Shown here: piece by piece, positions 24,490 through 33,569 of the stretch
Layout: each line of letters begins with the position of its first letter
How positions within the stretch are numbered: the first letter of the stretch is position 1
Source of the DNA: Halobacillus locisalis
GTDB lineage: Bacteria > Bacillota > Bacilli > Bacillales > Halobacillaceae
Reading direction: 5' to 3'
Length of the DNA stretch: 64,000 bases
Assembly: GCF_013694105.1 (NCBI RefSeq)
Contig: NZ_JACEFG010000003.1
Coordinates: forward strand, 620,001 to 684,000
Program-made: the position numbers and the translations under genes
The notes under the pieces: model-generated
Seen by the model: the letters and a program-made list of their open reading frames with translations, nothing else
What the model was told of the DNA's origin: nothing
Databases searched by the model: none

Positions 24490-25521
24490 ATGAAAACGTC
24501 ATATATTAAAACATTTGTAGCAGCTGGTGTACTAACGGTAGGATTATTCGCTGGAGGTACGGTCGCCGATGCGTCTTCTCACGGAAAAAAAGCAGAGAAA
24601 ACGGTTGAAGTGAAGGTAGAAGAGAAACAGGCGAAGAAAGAGTCGAAAAAAGATAAAAAATCTCATTCAATGGCAAGCGAGCGTGCGAGTGAGAAAGCAC
24701 GTCAAAATGCCGCGCCAAACTCAGCTGTACACGCTACTTCTGAAGTCAAAGAAGAGCAAGCTCCTGTTGTAGAAGAACCTGAGGAAGAAACTGTAGTAAT
24801 GCCTGAAACAGATGAGTCTACGGAAACGACTACAGAAGAAAATGTAGAGGAATCCGAAAGTGCTGAAGAATCTGCTGAAGAAAACGTCGATCTATCTAAG
24901 AAAGCTCATTCGAAGGCAAGCGAACGTGCAAGTGAAAAAGCACGCGAAAACGCTGCACCGAACTCAGCTGTCCACGCTGACTCTGACGAAGAGGAAGCTG
25001 TAGAGGAAGAGCAGCTAGACTCTGAAGGCGAAGAAGGCACAGAAGAAGACTTGGACAGTGAAGAAGCAACAGAAGAAAGCGAAACAGATGTAGAGACTGA
25101 CGAAGAAGCAACAGAGGAAGAATCCACACAGGATTCAACAGAAGAAGAAGCGAATGAAGAAGATCAAACGGTAGATCTTTCTAACAAAGCTCATTCAAAA
25201 GCAAGCGAGCGCGCAAGTGATAAAGCACACGAAAATGCCGCTCCAAATTCTGCCGTCCATGCTAAGTATGAAGACAAAGATGCTGATGAAGAACTAGAGC
25301 AGACTGAAGGCGAAGAAGGTAAAGAAGAAGATGACCTGGACGGAGAAGAGGAAGAAGGCAAAGAAGAAGCAGATGTAGATGCTGATGAAGAAGCAACAGA
25401 AGAAGAAACTCCAGAAGTTGATGAAGAAGAAACAACGGAAGAAGATTCTACGGATGTTGAAGAAGACGCAACTACAGAAGATGAGCAAGATGGAAACGAA
25501 GACTATTCTTCTCGTGTATAA
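24490..25521 (+). CDS. Secreted highly acidic protein with three 23-residue repeats
   Basis: A 343-residue protein with a signal peptide (cut near ADA-SSH). Three copies of a segment close to ASERASEKARENAAPNSAVH lie near residues 59, 138 and 237. They are separated by long Glu/Asp/Thr-rich linkers, and the second and third copies are preceded by VDLS(K/N)KAHSK. The repeats are basic-neutral and look helical, while the linkers are extremely acidic, as in extracellular proteins of salt-adapted species. No enzyme motif or anchor is present, so it may be a released or wall-adhering protein. AAAGGAGAG precedes the ATG. No family is recognised. Confidence 0.72.
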   Translation: MKTSYIKTFVAAGVLTVGLFAGGTVADASSHGKKAEKTVEVKVEEKQAKKESKKDKKSHSMASERASEKARQNAAPNSAVHATSEVKEEQAPVVEEPEEETVVMPETDESTETTTEENVEESESAEESAEENVDLSKKAHSKASERASEKARENAAPNSAVHADSDEEEAVEEEQLDSEGEEGTEEDLDSEEATEESETDVETDEEATEEESTQDSTEEEANEEDQTVDLSNKAHSKASERASDKAHENAAPNSAVHAKYEDKDADEELEQTEGEEGKEEDDLDGEEEEGKEEADVDADEEATEEETPEVDEEETTEEDSTDVEEDATTEDEQDGNEDYSSRV

Positions 25522-25529
25522 TGAATGAA

Positions 25530-25566
25530 AGAAGCTGAGACTTTGTTCTCAGCTTCTTCTTTTTAT
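25530..25566 (+). terminator. Terminator of the secreted-repeat gene pair
   Basis: The 11-bp stem AGAAGCTGAGA/TCTCAGCTTCT is followed by TCTTTTTAT. Confidence 0.88.
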
Positions 25567-25573
25567 AATGTCC

Positions 25574-25603
25574 TTGAAATCGATTACTAGTTTCGTATAT
25601 AAT
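25574..25603 (+). promoter_or_regulatory. Promoter of tRNA-Ala
   Basis: TTGAAA (25574-25579) and a perfect TATAAT (25598-25603) are separated by 18 bp. The transcript would start about 15 nt before the tRNA. Confidence 0.7.
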
Positions 25604-25626
25604 AGATTTTGTCGGAAACATTATAC

Positions 25627-25699
25627 GGGGCATTAGCTCAGCTGGGAGAGCGCTACACTGGCAGTGTAGAGGTCAGCGGTTCGAGCCCGCTATGCTCCA
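25627..25699 (+). tRNA. tRNA-Ala (anticodon GGC)
   Basis: A 73-nt cloverleaf with acceptor GGGGCAT/ATGCTCC including the G3-U70 wobble that marks alanine tRNAs. The D-arm is GCTCAGCTGGGAGAGC, the anticodon stem CTACA/TGTAG encloses loop CTGGCAG (anticodon GGC), and the T-arm is AGCGGTTCGAGCCCGCT. The CCA end is not encoded. It is a single tRNA unit with its own promoter and terminator. Confidence 0.95.
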
Positions 25700-25722
25700 C
25701 TTTTCTTAATTTCAGCGTACTC

Positions 25723-25757
25723 AAAGCCATTTCACTTAAAAGTGAAGTGGCTTTTTT
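25723..25757 (+). terminator. Terminator after tRNA-Ala
   Basis: The stem AAAGCCATTTCACTT/AGTGAAGTGGCTTT is followed by a T-tract, 24 bp after the tRNA. Confidence 0.88.
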
Positions 25758-25916
25758 ATATTATAAAGTTGGGACTCACCTCGTGACGAATATCAGGGAT
25801 TATAATCACCAGAACAAGTAGTTTAACGTAACTTCTTCGATTAAATTACAAATACTATACGTCAAACTTTGGTACAATATAGATAGTGCACAAATCATAA
25901 AGGAGTTTTGTCATAC

Positions 25917-26369
25917 ATGCAGGACGTTTCAACCATGCAAGACCAAATGATCGGAGTTTGGGAGTTAGACAGTTATCAGGTTACGGATGAAAACCAAAAC
26001 GTGACATATCCTCTCGGTGAAGATGCGACGGGAATTGCCATCTATCATAGAGGTGGATATATGTCGGTTCAAATGATGAGTTCTGGCCGACCAGCATACG
26101 CTGGAGGCGACATTCATGTAGGGACGCCTAGTGGTGTAGCTGCCGCTGCCCGTGGGTACCTAGGTTATTCGGGAGCATATCGTATCAACGAAGATGAAGG
26201 GTTAGTGGAACACGATATGGAGGTCAGTCTTAATCCGAACTGGGTGGGGGACACACAGCCACGCTATATTCAGATTAAAGAAGATGTACTGACAATCTCT
26301 AGTGAGCCGGTTTTCATACAAGGGAAAGAACAAAATACCAAAATCACTTGGAAAAGGATTCGACAATAA
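25917..26369 (+). CDS. Lipocalin-like domain protein
   Basis: A 150-residue cytoplasmic protein. The N-terminal DQMIGVWELDSYQVTDENQ (the G-x-W signature of lipocalins) and the later GIAIYHRGGYMSVQMM match the lipocalin-like family PF13924. No signal peptide is present. The ligand is unknown, although homologues are found near degradation pathways. I chose ATG 25917, 11 bases after AAGGAG; the TTG nine bases upstream is too close to the site. It stands alone and ends at a terminator. Confidence 0.78.
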   Translation: MQDVSTMQDQMIGVWELDSYQVTDENQNVTYPLGEDATGIAIYHRGGYMSVQMMSSGRPAYAGGDIHVGTPSGVAAAARGYLGYSGAYRINEDEGLVEHDMEVSLNPNWVGDTQPRYIQIKEDVLTISSEPVFIQGKEQNTKITWKRIRQ

Positions 26370-26372
26370 TAG

Positions 26373-26405
26373 GTTTCCTCTCGTACAGACGGGAGGAAAT
26401 TTTTT
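26373..26405 (+). terminator. Terminator of the lipocalin-like gene
   Basis: The stem TTTCCTC/GAGGAAA with an imperfect extension is followed by six T residues. Confidence 0.75.
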
Positions 26406-26602
26406 GTTTGTATAAACTTCACCTCAGTGCCTTTATACCACGAGAGGTGTGAATTGCTTCAGTATCCTCCAATTCGCTAGTAAAGAAGAGTTTTGACTAG
26501 ATGTACGTACGTCTATATACTTAACGACTATGTGTGAAAAAAAGAAGGGTAGGAATGGTTAGGACCATTCCATAAACTCGAGGAATAATTAGGGGGAAAA
26601 TA

Positions 26603-28174
26603 ATGAACGACGATTCAAGTAGTAGAATGAGAATTAATTGGATTACATTTACCATCAGCGGAGGATTTCTCGTTTTATTTTTACTCATGTCTTTAGTGAA
26701 CAAGACGTTGATGGGAGAATGGATTTCAAGCTCATTTAACTTTTCAGTCACCTTCTTCGGTGCGTTTTGGCAATTGTTGCTATTAGCTACGTTCTTAGTT
26801 GGAATAGGACTTGCTTTATCAAAGTATGGAAAAGTAAAGCTCGGAAATATGGATCAGCCTGAGAATGGTTGGTTCCGTTGGGTTTCGATGATTTTATGTA
26901 CGTTATTAGCTAGTGGAGGCGTTTTCTGGGCAGCAGGAGAGCCGATCTATCACTTCCTGACCACTCCACCTTTATTTGCGGATGAAGGCATGTCGCCTGC
27001 TCAAGCTGTCGTACCAGGACTTGCTCAGAGCTTTTTCCACTGGGGATTTACAGCATGGGCTTGTCTAGGAACGGTTGCAACGATCGTGTTGATGTACGTC
27101 CATTATCATAAAGGCTATCCACTAAAACCAAGAACCATTCTCTACCCAATGATTGGAGAAAGAATCTTCCATAATAAAAGTATTCTAGGTGCCACAGCAG
27201 ATGTTGTTTCGATTATTGCGGTAGCTGCAGGGACGATCGGACCGATTGGTTTTCTCGGTTTGCAAGTCGGCTATGCACTTGAGTATTTGTTCAATGTGCC
27301 GGACACAATAGTGACTCAGGCAATTGTGATTATTTTCTTAGTGACGGTTGCAGCGATTTCGGCATCTACGGGCGTCGATAAAGGAATTCAATTGCTGAGT
27401 CGCATGAACGTCGGTTTAGCGGTCATTCTAATGATCGGTATGCTCATACTTGGTCCTACGATGTTCATCATCGACTCGTTTATAGGAGCAGAAGCTTTTC
27501 AAATCCAAAACTTCTTGCGAATGAGTCTTTATCGTGGAGACAGTGGCTGGCTAGGTTATTGGACAGTCTTCTTCTGGGGATGGTTCCTAGGATTCGGTCC
27601 AGCTATGGCAATGTTCATCAGCCGGATTTCACGAGGTCGTTCGATTCGGGAACTAATCTTGGCTGTGTCCATTATTGCTCCATTAGTCAGTAATTTTTGG
27701 TTTGCAGCTGTTGGTGGTTCGGGATTGTTTTATGAAATGGAAAGTCCAGGATCCATTTCGACAGCGTTAAATGAGACAGGGATGCCTGCAGCCGTAATGG
27801 CGATTATGGAACAAGTTCCTTTCGGGATGGTCATGGCCACAGGCTTTCTTATTGTCACGGTCGTCTTTGTCGCAACGACAGCCGATTCGATGTCCTATTC
27901 GGTAGCCGTCACGCTAACGGGGCATGTTCACCCTCCTAAATGGTTGCGCGTTTTTTGGGCTTTGCTATTCGGTGCCATTGCGGCAACATTGATCGGAATT
28001 GGGGAAAGCAGTATCCAAACCTTGCAAAACTTCATTGTTGTAACGGCTGTTCCCGTTTCTCTTCTTCTGTTGCCACCTGTTTGGTTAGCTCCTAAAGTAG
28101 CGAAGCTCATGGCCATTGATCAGAAGATTATAACCACTGATGGAAAACCAGAAAGTAAACAAAAAATCTCATAA
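26603..28174 (+). CDS. BCCT-family betaine/choline/carnitine-type transporter
   Basis: A 523-residue, 12-TM carrier of the BCCT fold. Family blocks are FWAAGEPIYHF in TM3, FFHWGFTAWACLG in TM4-5 and FISRISRGRSIREL after TM8. The tryptophan-rich TM8 signature, usually YWAWWISWAPF, reads FFWGWFLGFGPAMA here, and the usual MDVGIG stretch before TM3 is replaced by LLASGGV. It therefore belongs to a divergent subgroup whose substrate may differ from glycine betaine; coupling to sodium is the family default but unproven here. The gene is monocistronic. Confidence 0.88.
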   Translation: MNDDSSSRMRINWITFTISGGFLVLFLLMSLVNKTLMGEWISSSFNFSVTFFGAFWQLLLLATFLVGIGLALSKYGKVKLGNMDQPENGWFRWVSMILCTLLASGGVFWAAGEPIYHFLTTPPLFADEGMSPAQAVVPGLAQSFFHWGFTAWACLGTVATIVLMYVHYHKGYPLKPRTILYPMIGERIFHNKSILGATADVVSIIAVAAGTIGPIGFLGLQVGYALEYLFNVPDTIVTQAIVIIFLVTVAAISASTGVDKGIQLLSRMNVGLAVILMIGMLILGPTMFIIDSFIGAEAFQIQNFLRMSLYRGDSGWLGYWTVFFWGWFLGFGPAMAMFISRISRGRSIRELILAVSIIAPLVSNFWFAAVGGSGLFYEMESPGSISTALNETGMPAAVMAIMEQVPFGMVMATGFLIVTVVFVATTADSMSYSVAVTLTGHVHPPKWLRVFWALLFGAIAATLIGIGESSIQTLQNFIVVTAVPVSLLLLPPVWLAPKVAKLMAIDQKIITTDGKPESKQKIS

Positions 28175-28186
28175 GCTGCTTGAAGA

Positions 28187-28216
28187 GCACGTCCTTATCA
28201 AAGGGCGTGCTTTTTT
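28187..28216 (+). terminator. Terminator of the BCCT gene
   Basis: The stem GCACGTCC/GGGCGTGC is followed by TTTTTT. Confidence 0.88.
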
Positions 28217-28376
28217 CTGTGGTTTGCATAAGAGCCTGTTTTCGGGACATATGTCTTAAGTGCAGGTAGATGACTAGTTCATGGGACTTGGTTCAATATG
28301 CCAATTTTAGAAGAAGTTATCGGATGGATGTCCACGTAATACTTTTCCTGTGATAGAGTAATAGATAGCCAATTAG

Positions 28377-28413
28377 TGAAAGCGTTTGCACAATAGCTCG
28401 ACAGCGTTTCACA
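28377..28413 (+). promoter_or_regulatory. CRE-like site plus a phased half-copy upstream of pulA
   Basis: TGAAAGCGTTTGCA at 28377-28390 matches the catabolite-responsive element consensus TGWAANCGNTNWCA except at one position. AGCGTTTCACA at 28403-28413 repeats AGCGTTTGCACA (28381-28392) exactly 22 bp downstream. CcpA or a LacI-family maltose regulator could bind here. Confidence 0.55.
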
Positions 28414-28452
28414 TATCTATCAAAAGGAAATAATAAAAGGAGAGTGGAAGGT

Positions 28453-31191
28453 ATGAGGAGGAAAAAATTAGTGGCTATTATGAGTAGTGTGGTGATGCTC
28501 ACATCGTTTTCTGCCGTTACACCGGTTTCACTTGACGGGAAATCAATCACCCAAGCAGAGACTTCCGTTGAATCGCCTATTCCAGAAGATCATATACGCA
28601 TTCACTATAAGCGCTTAGACGACAATTATGACGGGTGGGGTCTTCATCTATGGAACCAAAACGGAGACCAGCAGGCTATCGATTTTATCGTTGATTGGGG
28701 AGAGCCTATTTTATTTGATCAATCGAACGAATGGGGTTCCTATGTGGACGTGCCGGTTGTAGATATTAAGAACGGCCTGAATTTCATTGTCCACAAAGGG
28801 GACAACAAAGATACCCCTTACGATCGCAGCTTCCCTGACGAGGGAGCGAATGAATTCTGGATTGTACAGGGAGATGAAGACGTTTACTTAGATAAACCTG
28901 AAATTGGAATCGATGTCACTTATTCAGAAATGACTAGCCAAACGGAGATTACCACTTACTTAAGCCAAGTGGCTAATGTGACCAAGAATGACTTTTCTAT
29001 TCAGGATGAGTCAGGCAACGAAGTGGCAATCCGTGAAGTACAAGCAGAGGGACAAAAAGTCACTCTTCAAATGGAAGAAGAACTCGATATTACAAACTTT
29101 TATTCGCTTACGTTTGATGGAAAAGAGGAACCGATCAACGTGGCTTGGCAGCTCGTGGACGAATCATTCGCGTATGATGGAGACGACCTTGGACCGACTC
29201 TACATGAAGATGGTTCAGCTACGATCAAATTATGGTCACCGACAGCACAAGATGTGTCTGTAGTCTTATATGATAAGCATGATCAATATGAAGTTGTGAA
29301 GGAACGCATCCCTATGGAAAAAGAAGACGGGGTATGGACAGTGAAACTTGATTCGTCGAACACTGGTGTCGAGAGTTTGAGAGGCTACTACTACCAATAC
29401 GAAGTGACGGCTGAAGGAGAAACGAATCTCGCCCTGGATCCATACGCAAAGTCGATGGCGGCTTCAAGTGATCACGATGAAGATACGGTAGGAAAGGCGG
29501 CCATTATCGATCCATCAACAATCGGCCCCAAGTTGGATTTTGCGAAAATCAAAGGATATGAGAAGCGGGAAGATGCCGTCATTTGGGAGGCTCACGTTCG
29601 AGATATGACCTCTGATCCTGATCTGGAGTTAGATACTCCTTTTGGTACGTTTGAAGCTTTTGGTGAAAAACTGGACTACCTGAAAGACTTAGGTGTCACC
29701 CATGTACAGCTTCTGCCTGTCATGAAATATTATTTCGGTAATGAGTTGGAACGGGATCAACGTGAACTGGAATACTCTTCATCTGGAAACAACTATAATT
29801 GGGGATATGACCCTCACAGTTACTTCGCTCTTTCAGGAATGTATTCTGAGCGACCACAGGACCCGGAAGCTAGAATTGAAGAGTTCAAACAGCTGGTCAA
29901 AGAAATTCACAAGCGGAAAATGGGTGTCGTGCTGGATGTCGTCTATAACCATACGGCGAAAGTGAGCATCCTAGAAGACCTAGTCCCTAATTATTATCAC
30001 TTTATGGACGAAGAGGGCCAAACGAAAACGGGATATGGTGGTGGTAAGGTCGGTACCACACACGAGATGTCCCGCAAGCTGATGGTCGATTCTATTAAGT
30101 ATTGGGTGGATGAGTTCAAGATTGATGGTTTCCGGTTTGATCTAATGGGTGACTTGGATGCTGAAAGTGTTCAGGCAGCCTATGACGAAGCACAAAAGTT
30201 GAACCCGAATATCCTGATGCTTGGTGAAGGATGGCGCACCTTTGTCGGTGATGGCAGTCCTGAAAATGAAGTGACCCCTGCCGATCAAGATTGGATGGGT
30301 GAAACAGATAGTGCAGCTGTATTCTCTGATGAAATCAGGAATGAGTTGAAGTCTGGGTTTGGCAGTGAAGGAGAACCTCGCTTCATTACAGGTGGTGCAA
30401 GAGATATCGAAACGATCTTCAATAATATAAAAGCACAGCCAGGTAATGTATCAGAAAATGACCCTGGTGATATTGTGCAATATATTGCGGCTCACGATAA
30501 CTTGACGCTGCATGACGTCATCGCTCAGTCTATTAAGAAAGATCCGGCCCATCACGAAGAGGAGATCCATAAGCGTATTCGAATTGGAAATGCCATGGTG
30601 ATGCTTAGTCAAGGTGTATCCTTCTTGCATGCTGGTCAAGAATATGGACGTACGAAGCAGTGGTTTGGGGAAGGGGAACCAGAAGCAAAATCGACCTTTA
30701 TGGTTGATGAAAATGGTAATCCATTCGAGAACCCCTATTTCATTCACGATTCCTATGATTCTACAGACGTCATTAATCAGTTTGACTGGAGTAAGGTGAT
30801 GGAAGAGGGGATCCATCAACAAACGATGGAATACACCAAAGGATTGGTCGCATTGAAGCGGTCTACAGACGCGTTCAGTCTAGGTTCTGAGGAATTGGTG
30901 AACGAGAATATAACGTTAATTGATGCACCTGAAGTGCAGCAAACTGACCTTTTAATTGGGTATAAGAATGTGACCAAAGATAGCAAATATGCTTACTACG
31001 TAATGATCAACGCAGACTCTAAGGAACGAAGAATGACACTTGGAGAAGATATAACCAAGGGTAAAGTGCTTGTGGATGGCAATGAAGCGGGAACAAAGAA
31101 AGTGAAGGATCCATCCGGCTTCTCGCTGGATAAGGCGGGTATCACGATCGACCCATTAACAACAGTAGTCGTAAAAGTGAAGAATAAATAA
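28453..31191 (+). CDS. pulA: Secreted type I pullulanase
   Basis: A 912-residue GH13 debranching enzyme that cuts alpha-1,6 bonds in pullulan and branched starch. An N-terminal signal peptide (about 1-35) is followed by a PUD/CBM41-type starch-binding domain (IRIHYKRLDDNYDGWGLHLWN). Linker domains, a CBM48 segment (TIKLWSPTAQDVSVVLYD) and the catalytic barrel come next, with YNWGYDP, VVYNHT, DGFRFDLMG (nucleophile Asp), LGEGW (acid Glu) and YIAAHDN. It is secreted, with no wall anchor. I chose ATG 28453, ten bases after AAAAGGAG; the GTG at 28444 overlaps that site. A CRE-like element upstream suggests glucose repression. Confidence 0.93.
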   Translation: MRRKKLVAIMSSVVMLTSFSAVTPVSLDGKSITQAETSVESPIPEDHIRIHYKRLDDNYDGWGLHLWNQNGDQQAIDFIVDWGEPILFDQSNEWGSYVDVPVVDIKNGLNFIVHKGDNKDTPYDRSFPDEGANEFWIVQGDEDVYLDKPEIGIDVTYSEMTSQTEITTYLSQVANVTKNDFSIQDESGNEVAIREVQAEGQKVTLQMEEELDITNFYSLTFDGKEEPINVAWQLVDESFAYDGDDLGPTLHEDGSATIKLWSPTAQDVSVVLYDKHDQYEVVKERIPMEKEDGVWTVKLDSSNTGVESLRGYYYQYEVTAEGETNLALDPYAKSMAASSDHDEDTVGKAAIIDPSTIGPKLDFAKIKGYEKREDAVIWEAHVRDMTSDPDLELDTPFGTFEAFGEKLDYLKDLGVTHVQLLPVMKYYFGNELERDQRELEYSSSGNNYNWGYDPHSYFALSGMYSERPQDPEARIEEFKQLVKEIHKRKMGVVLDVVYNHTAKVSILEDLVPNYYHFMDEEGQTKTGYGGGKVGTTHEMSRKLMVDSIKYWVDEFKIDGFRFDLMGDLDAESVQAAYDEAQKLNPNILMLGEGWRTFVGDGSPENEVTPADQDWMGETDSAAVFSDEIRNELKSGFGSEGEPRFITGGARDIETIFNNIKAQPGNVSENDPGDIVQYIAAHDNLTLHDVIAQSIKKDPAHHEEEIHKRIRIGNAMVMLSQGVSFLHAGQEYGRTKQWFGEGEPEAKSTFMVDENGNPFENPYFIHDSYDSTDVINQFDWSKVMEEGIHQQTMEYTKGLVALKRSTDAFSLGSEELVNENITLIDAPEVQQTDLLIGYKNVTKDSKYAYYVMINADSKERRMTLGEDITKGKVLVDGNEAGTKKVKDPSGFSLDKAGITIDPLTTVVVKVKNK

Positions 31192-31200
31192 ACCCCTTTT

Positions 31201-31230
31201 AAGACTCCCAGACTTTGTCTGGGAGTCTTA
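31201..31230 (+). terminator. Terminator of pulA
   Basis: The 13-bp stem AAGACTCCCAGAC/GTCTGGGAGTCTT has a three-base loop and a short T-rich tail. Confidence 0.8.
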
Positions 31231-31367
31231 TTCGTTAGATGAGCGATTCAAAGGCCCCTCATTTTGTTGAACTCATCATTTATTTGTCACTTATATATCT
31301 CGAATTTGTTTCAATAGTGAGATATTAGGAAATAGAATGACAATTACTTGAAATGAGAGGTGCTTCA

Positions 31368-32627
31368 ATGACAAAAGAAAAAGTTAAAAATCGATGGCTC
31401 ATTGCCTTATGTGCAGTTGGAATCCACATTTCTATTGGATCCGTCTATGCATGGAGTAATTTCACGACTCCATTAAGCGATCAGTTCGGTTGGTCTGCCA
31501 GTCAAGTTCAGCTGACATTCAGCTTGGCCATACTATTTCTAGGTTTATCGGCAGCCTTTTTGGGATGGTTCGTAGAAAAATATGGTCCGCGTGTGGCGGG
31601 AATCACAGCGGCAATTTTCTTCGGAATTGGTGTTGCAGGATCCGGAATAGCCGTAAATGCAGGATCTTTAGGGCTTCTTTATGTTTTCTATGGAGTACTA
31701 GGAGGAGTAGGTCTAGGTGTAGGCTACATAGCCCCTGTGTCTACGTTAGTCAAATGGTTTCCAGATAAGCGAGGATTAGCAACAGGGATGGCAATCATGG
31801 GATTCGGTTTTGCTGCAGCAATCGCAAGTCCAGTGATGGATTATTTGATCGGATCTGTGGGCATTGCGAATACATTTTACATTTTAGGTGTTAGTTATTT
31901 TATGATCATGATCGTGTCCTCATTGTATATTTCCCGTCCTCCAGAGGGCTGGACACCGGAAGGGTATGACGAAGATGAAGAGGAAGATACGGAGTCAAAA
32001 GACTTGGCGAACATGACGGCGAAGGAATCTTTGAAAACGAGAAGGTTCTATTACTTATGGATCATGCTCTTCATAAACGTCACTTGTGGAATCGCTGTCA
32101 TTTCTGCAGCCAAACCACTTGCACAAGGCAGCATTGGGATGACAGCAGCGGCAGCAGCAACACTTGTCGGTGTGATGGGGGTTTTCAATGGTGCTGGGCG
32201 AATTGGATGGGCCAGTGCTTCCGATTTTCTAGGTCGCGGAAATACCTACTTAACGTTTTTCGTGATTCAAATCGTTTTATTCGTGGTGCTGCCTTTTACT
32301 TCACAGGCTTGGGTCTTTATAGCTGCTCTCGCCATAATCTACACTTGCTACGGCGGCGGATTTGCTACGATGCCGGCATTCATCGGTGATTTATTCGGAA
32401 CGAAACAGCTAGGAGCTATTCATGGATATATTTTAACAGCCTGGGCAGCTGCGGGTCTTGTGGGACCTATCTTTGCTGCTTGGATGCAAGACACGACAGG
32501 AAGCTACGAAAATAGCCTGATTTATTTCGCCGGGATGTTCGTCGTGGCACTCGTTGTATCCATTTTGACGAAGATTGATGAGAAGAATAAGCGAAAGGAA
32601 CTGAAAGAAGGTCAGAAAACGGCATAA
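31368..32627 (+). CDS. OFA-family major facilitator transporter
   Basis: A 419-residue, 12-TM MFS carrier of the oxalate/formate antiporter (OFA) family. The N-terminus RWLIALCAVGIHISIGSVYAWSNFTTPLSDQFGWS is typical, with GWFVEKYGPR as the cytoplasmic MFS motif A and RIGWASASDFLGRGNTY in the second half. A charged cytoplasmic loop (DEDEEEDTESKD) separates the halves. Substrates are probably small carboxylates such as formate, oxalate, lactate or pyruvate; the sequence does not say which. I chose ATG 31368 after GAGAGGTG rather than the ATG 15 bases upstream. Confidence 0.88.
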   Translation: MTKEKVKNRWLIALCAVGIHISIGSVYAWSNFTTPLSDQFGWSASQVQLTFSLAILFLGLSAAFLGWFVEKYGPRVAGITAAIFFGIGVAGSGIAVNAGSLGLLYVFYGVLGGVGLGVGYIAPVSTLVKWFPDKRGLATGMAIMGFGFAAAIASPVMDYLIGSVGIANTFYILGVSYFMIMIVSSLYISRPPEGWTPEGYDEDEEEDTESKDLANMTAKESLKTRRFYYLWIMLFINVTCGIAVISAAKPLAQGSIGMTAAAAATLVGVMGVFNGAGRIGWASASDFLGRGNTYLTFFVIQIVLFVVLPFTSQAWVFIAALAIIYTCYGGGFATMPAFIGDLFGTKQLGAIHGYILTAWAAAGLVGPIFAAWMQDTTGSYENSLIYFAGMFVVALVVSILTKIDEKNKRKELKEGQKTA

Positions 32628-32630
32628 TTC

Positions 32631-32661
32631 AAGGCTGCTGAATGAGATTCAGCAGCCTTTT
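32631..32661 (+). terminator. Terminator of the OFA carrier
   Basis: The 13-bp stem AAGGCTGCTGAAT/ATTCAGCAGCCTT is followed by TTTG. Confidence 0.85.
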
Positions 32662-32827
32662 GTGCCTCATCTTGAATTCAGATATGGAGTACGTACATCA
32701 TTTACCATGTACAGATCGCCTAAACGGTCTGAGAACCATGGGATTATAACAAATACGAATTGCTCCGTTTCATGTAACGGCGGGAAGGGAACTTTATTTA
32801 AAATACTGTCGCAGAGGAGTGTTGGGT

Positions 32828-33523
32828 TTGTTTTTTACTGGTACAAAACTTTCCGACCTCTCTAAGGCCTCCATCATCATTATACTTGCAGGGTTCGTCT
32901 CTGTCGGTGTAGCGTTTTATTTTTTCTTTGAGTTGGCTGGAGAGGTAATGGAGCAAGAGAGAATCGTCATCGATCAATGGGCAATTGACTTGGTCACGGC
33001 GATCCAAACGGAATGGCTGGGGCAAGCATGGGGCTTGATCACAGAACTGGGTTCTGTCACTTGGCTTACGATCGCTTCCTTGATCCTTGTCGTGTATTTG
33101 TTTGTGGCATCGTCGTTCAGTCGATGGGTGGCCGTTTATTTCGTAGTGAACATGTTAGGAATCAGTGCTTTAACGAAAATTCTTAAATTATCCTTTGAGA
33201 GAACTAGACCGGAAGTGTTGGCCGAATATGATGGTACGGGTTTCAGCTTTCCAAGTGGACACACGACCGGAGCGTTGACGTTTTATGGGTTCCTCATTTA
33301 TCTTGTCGTTTCAAGTTCGATGAAAAAGCAATGGAAATGGGCCTTGAATATCACCCTGGGTCTACTCATACTGCTCGTAGGACTAAGTCGAGTGTATCTG
33401 GGAGTTCATTTCTTCAGTGACGTCATGGCTGGAATATTATTCGGTCTTGCATGGCTTCTTGTGTGTATTGGAGCATTAGAGATTACATTGTGGAACCAAC
33501 GCCGAAGACAAAATAAGTTATGA
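32828..33523 (+). CDS. PAP2-family membrane phosphatase
   Basis: A 231-residue membrane phosphatase with about six TM helices. The three catalytic motifs are KLSFERTRP (K-x6-RP), SFPSGHTTG (PSGH) and SRVYLGVHFFSDV (SR-x5-H-x3-D), all facing the outside as in PgpB/YodM-type lipid phosphatases. Likely substrates are undecaprenyl pyrophosphate or phosphatidylglycerophosphate. The start is uncertain: GAGGAG lies eight bases before a TTG at 32828, and TTG 32822 or GTG 32819 are alternatives closer to or overlapping the site. Confidence 0.85.
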   Translation: MFFTGTKLSDLSKASIIIILAGFVSVGVAFYFFFELAGEVMEQERIVIDQWAIDLVTAIQTEWLGQAWGLITELGSVTWLTIASLILVVYLFVASSFSRWVAVYFVVNMLGISALTKILKLSFERTRPEVLAEYDGTGFSFPSGHTTGALTFYGFLIYLVVSSSMKKQWKWALNITLGLLILLVGLSRVYLGVHFFSDVMAGILFGLAWLLVCIGALEITLWNQRRRQNKL

Positions 33524-33569
33524 GAACAGATAGAAAGGGAAAGGTATTTACAGAAGGAGTGAATCAGCT

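Noticed and set aside
24490-25521. Antisense Ser/Leu-rich frames opposite the acidic repeat protein
   Set aside because: They are mirror images of Glu/Asp codon runs, with no ribosome sites.
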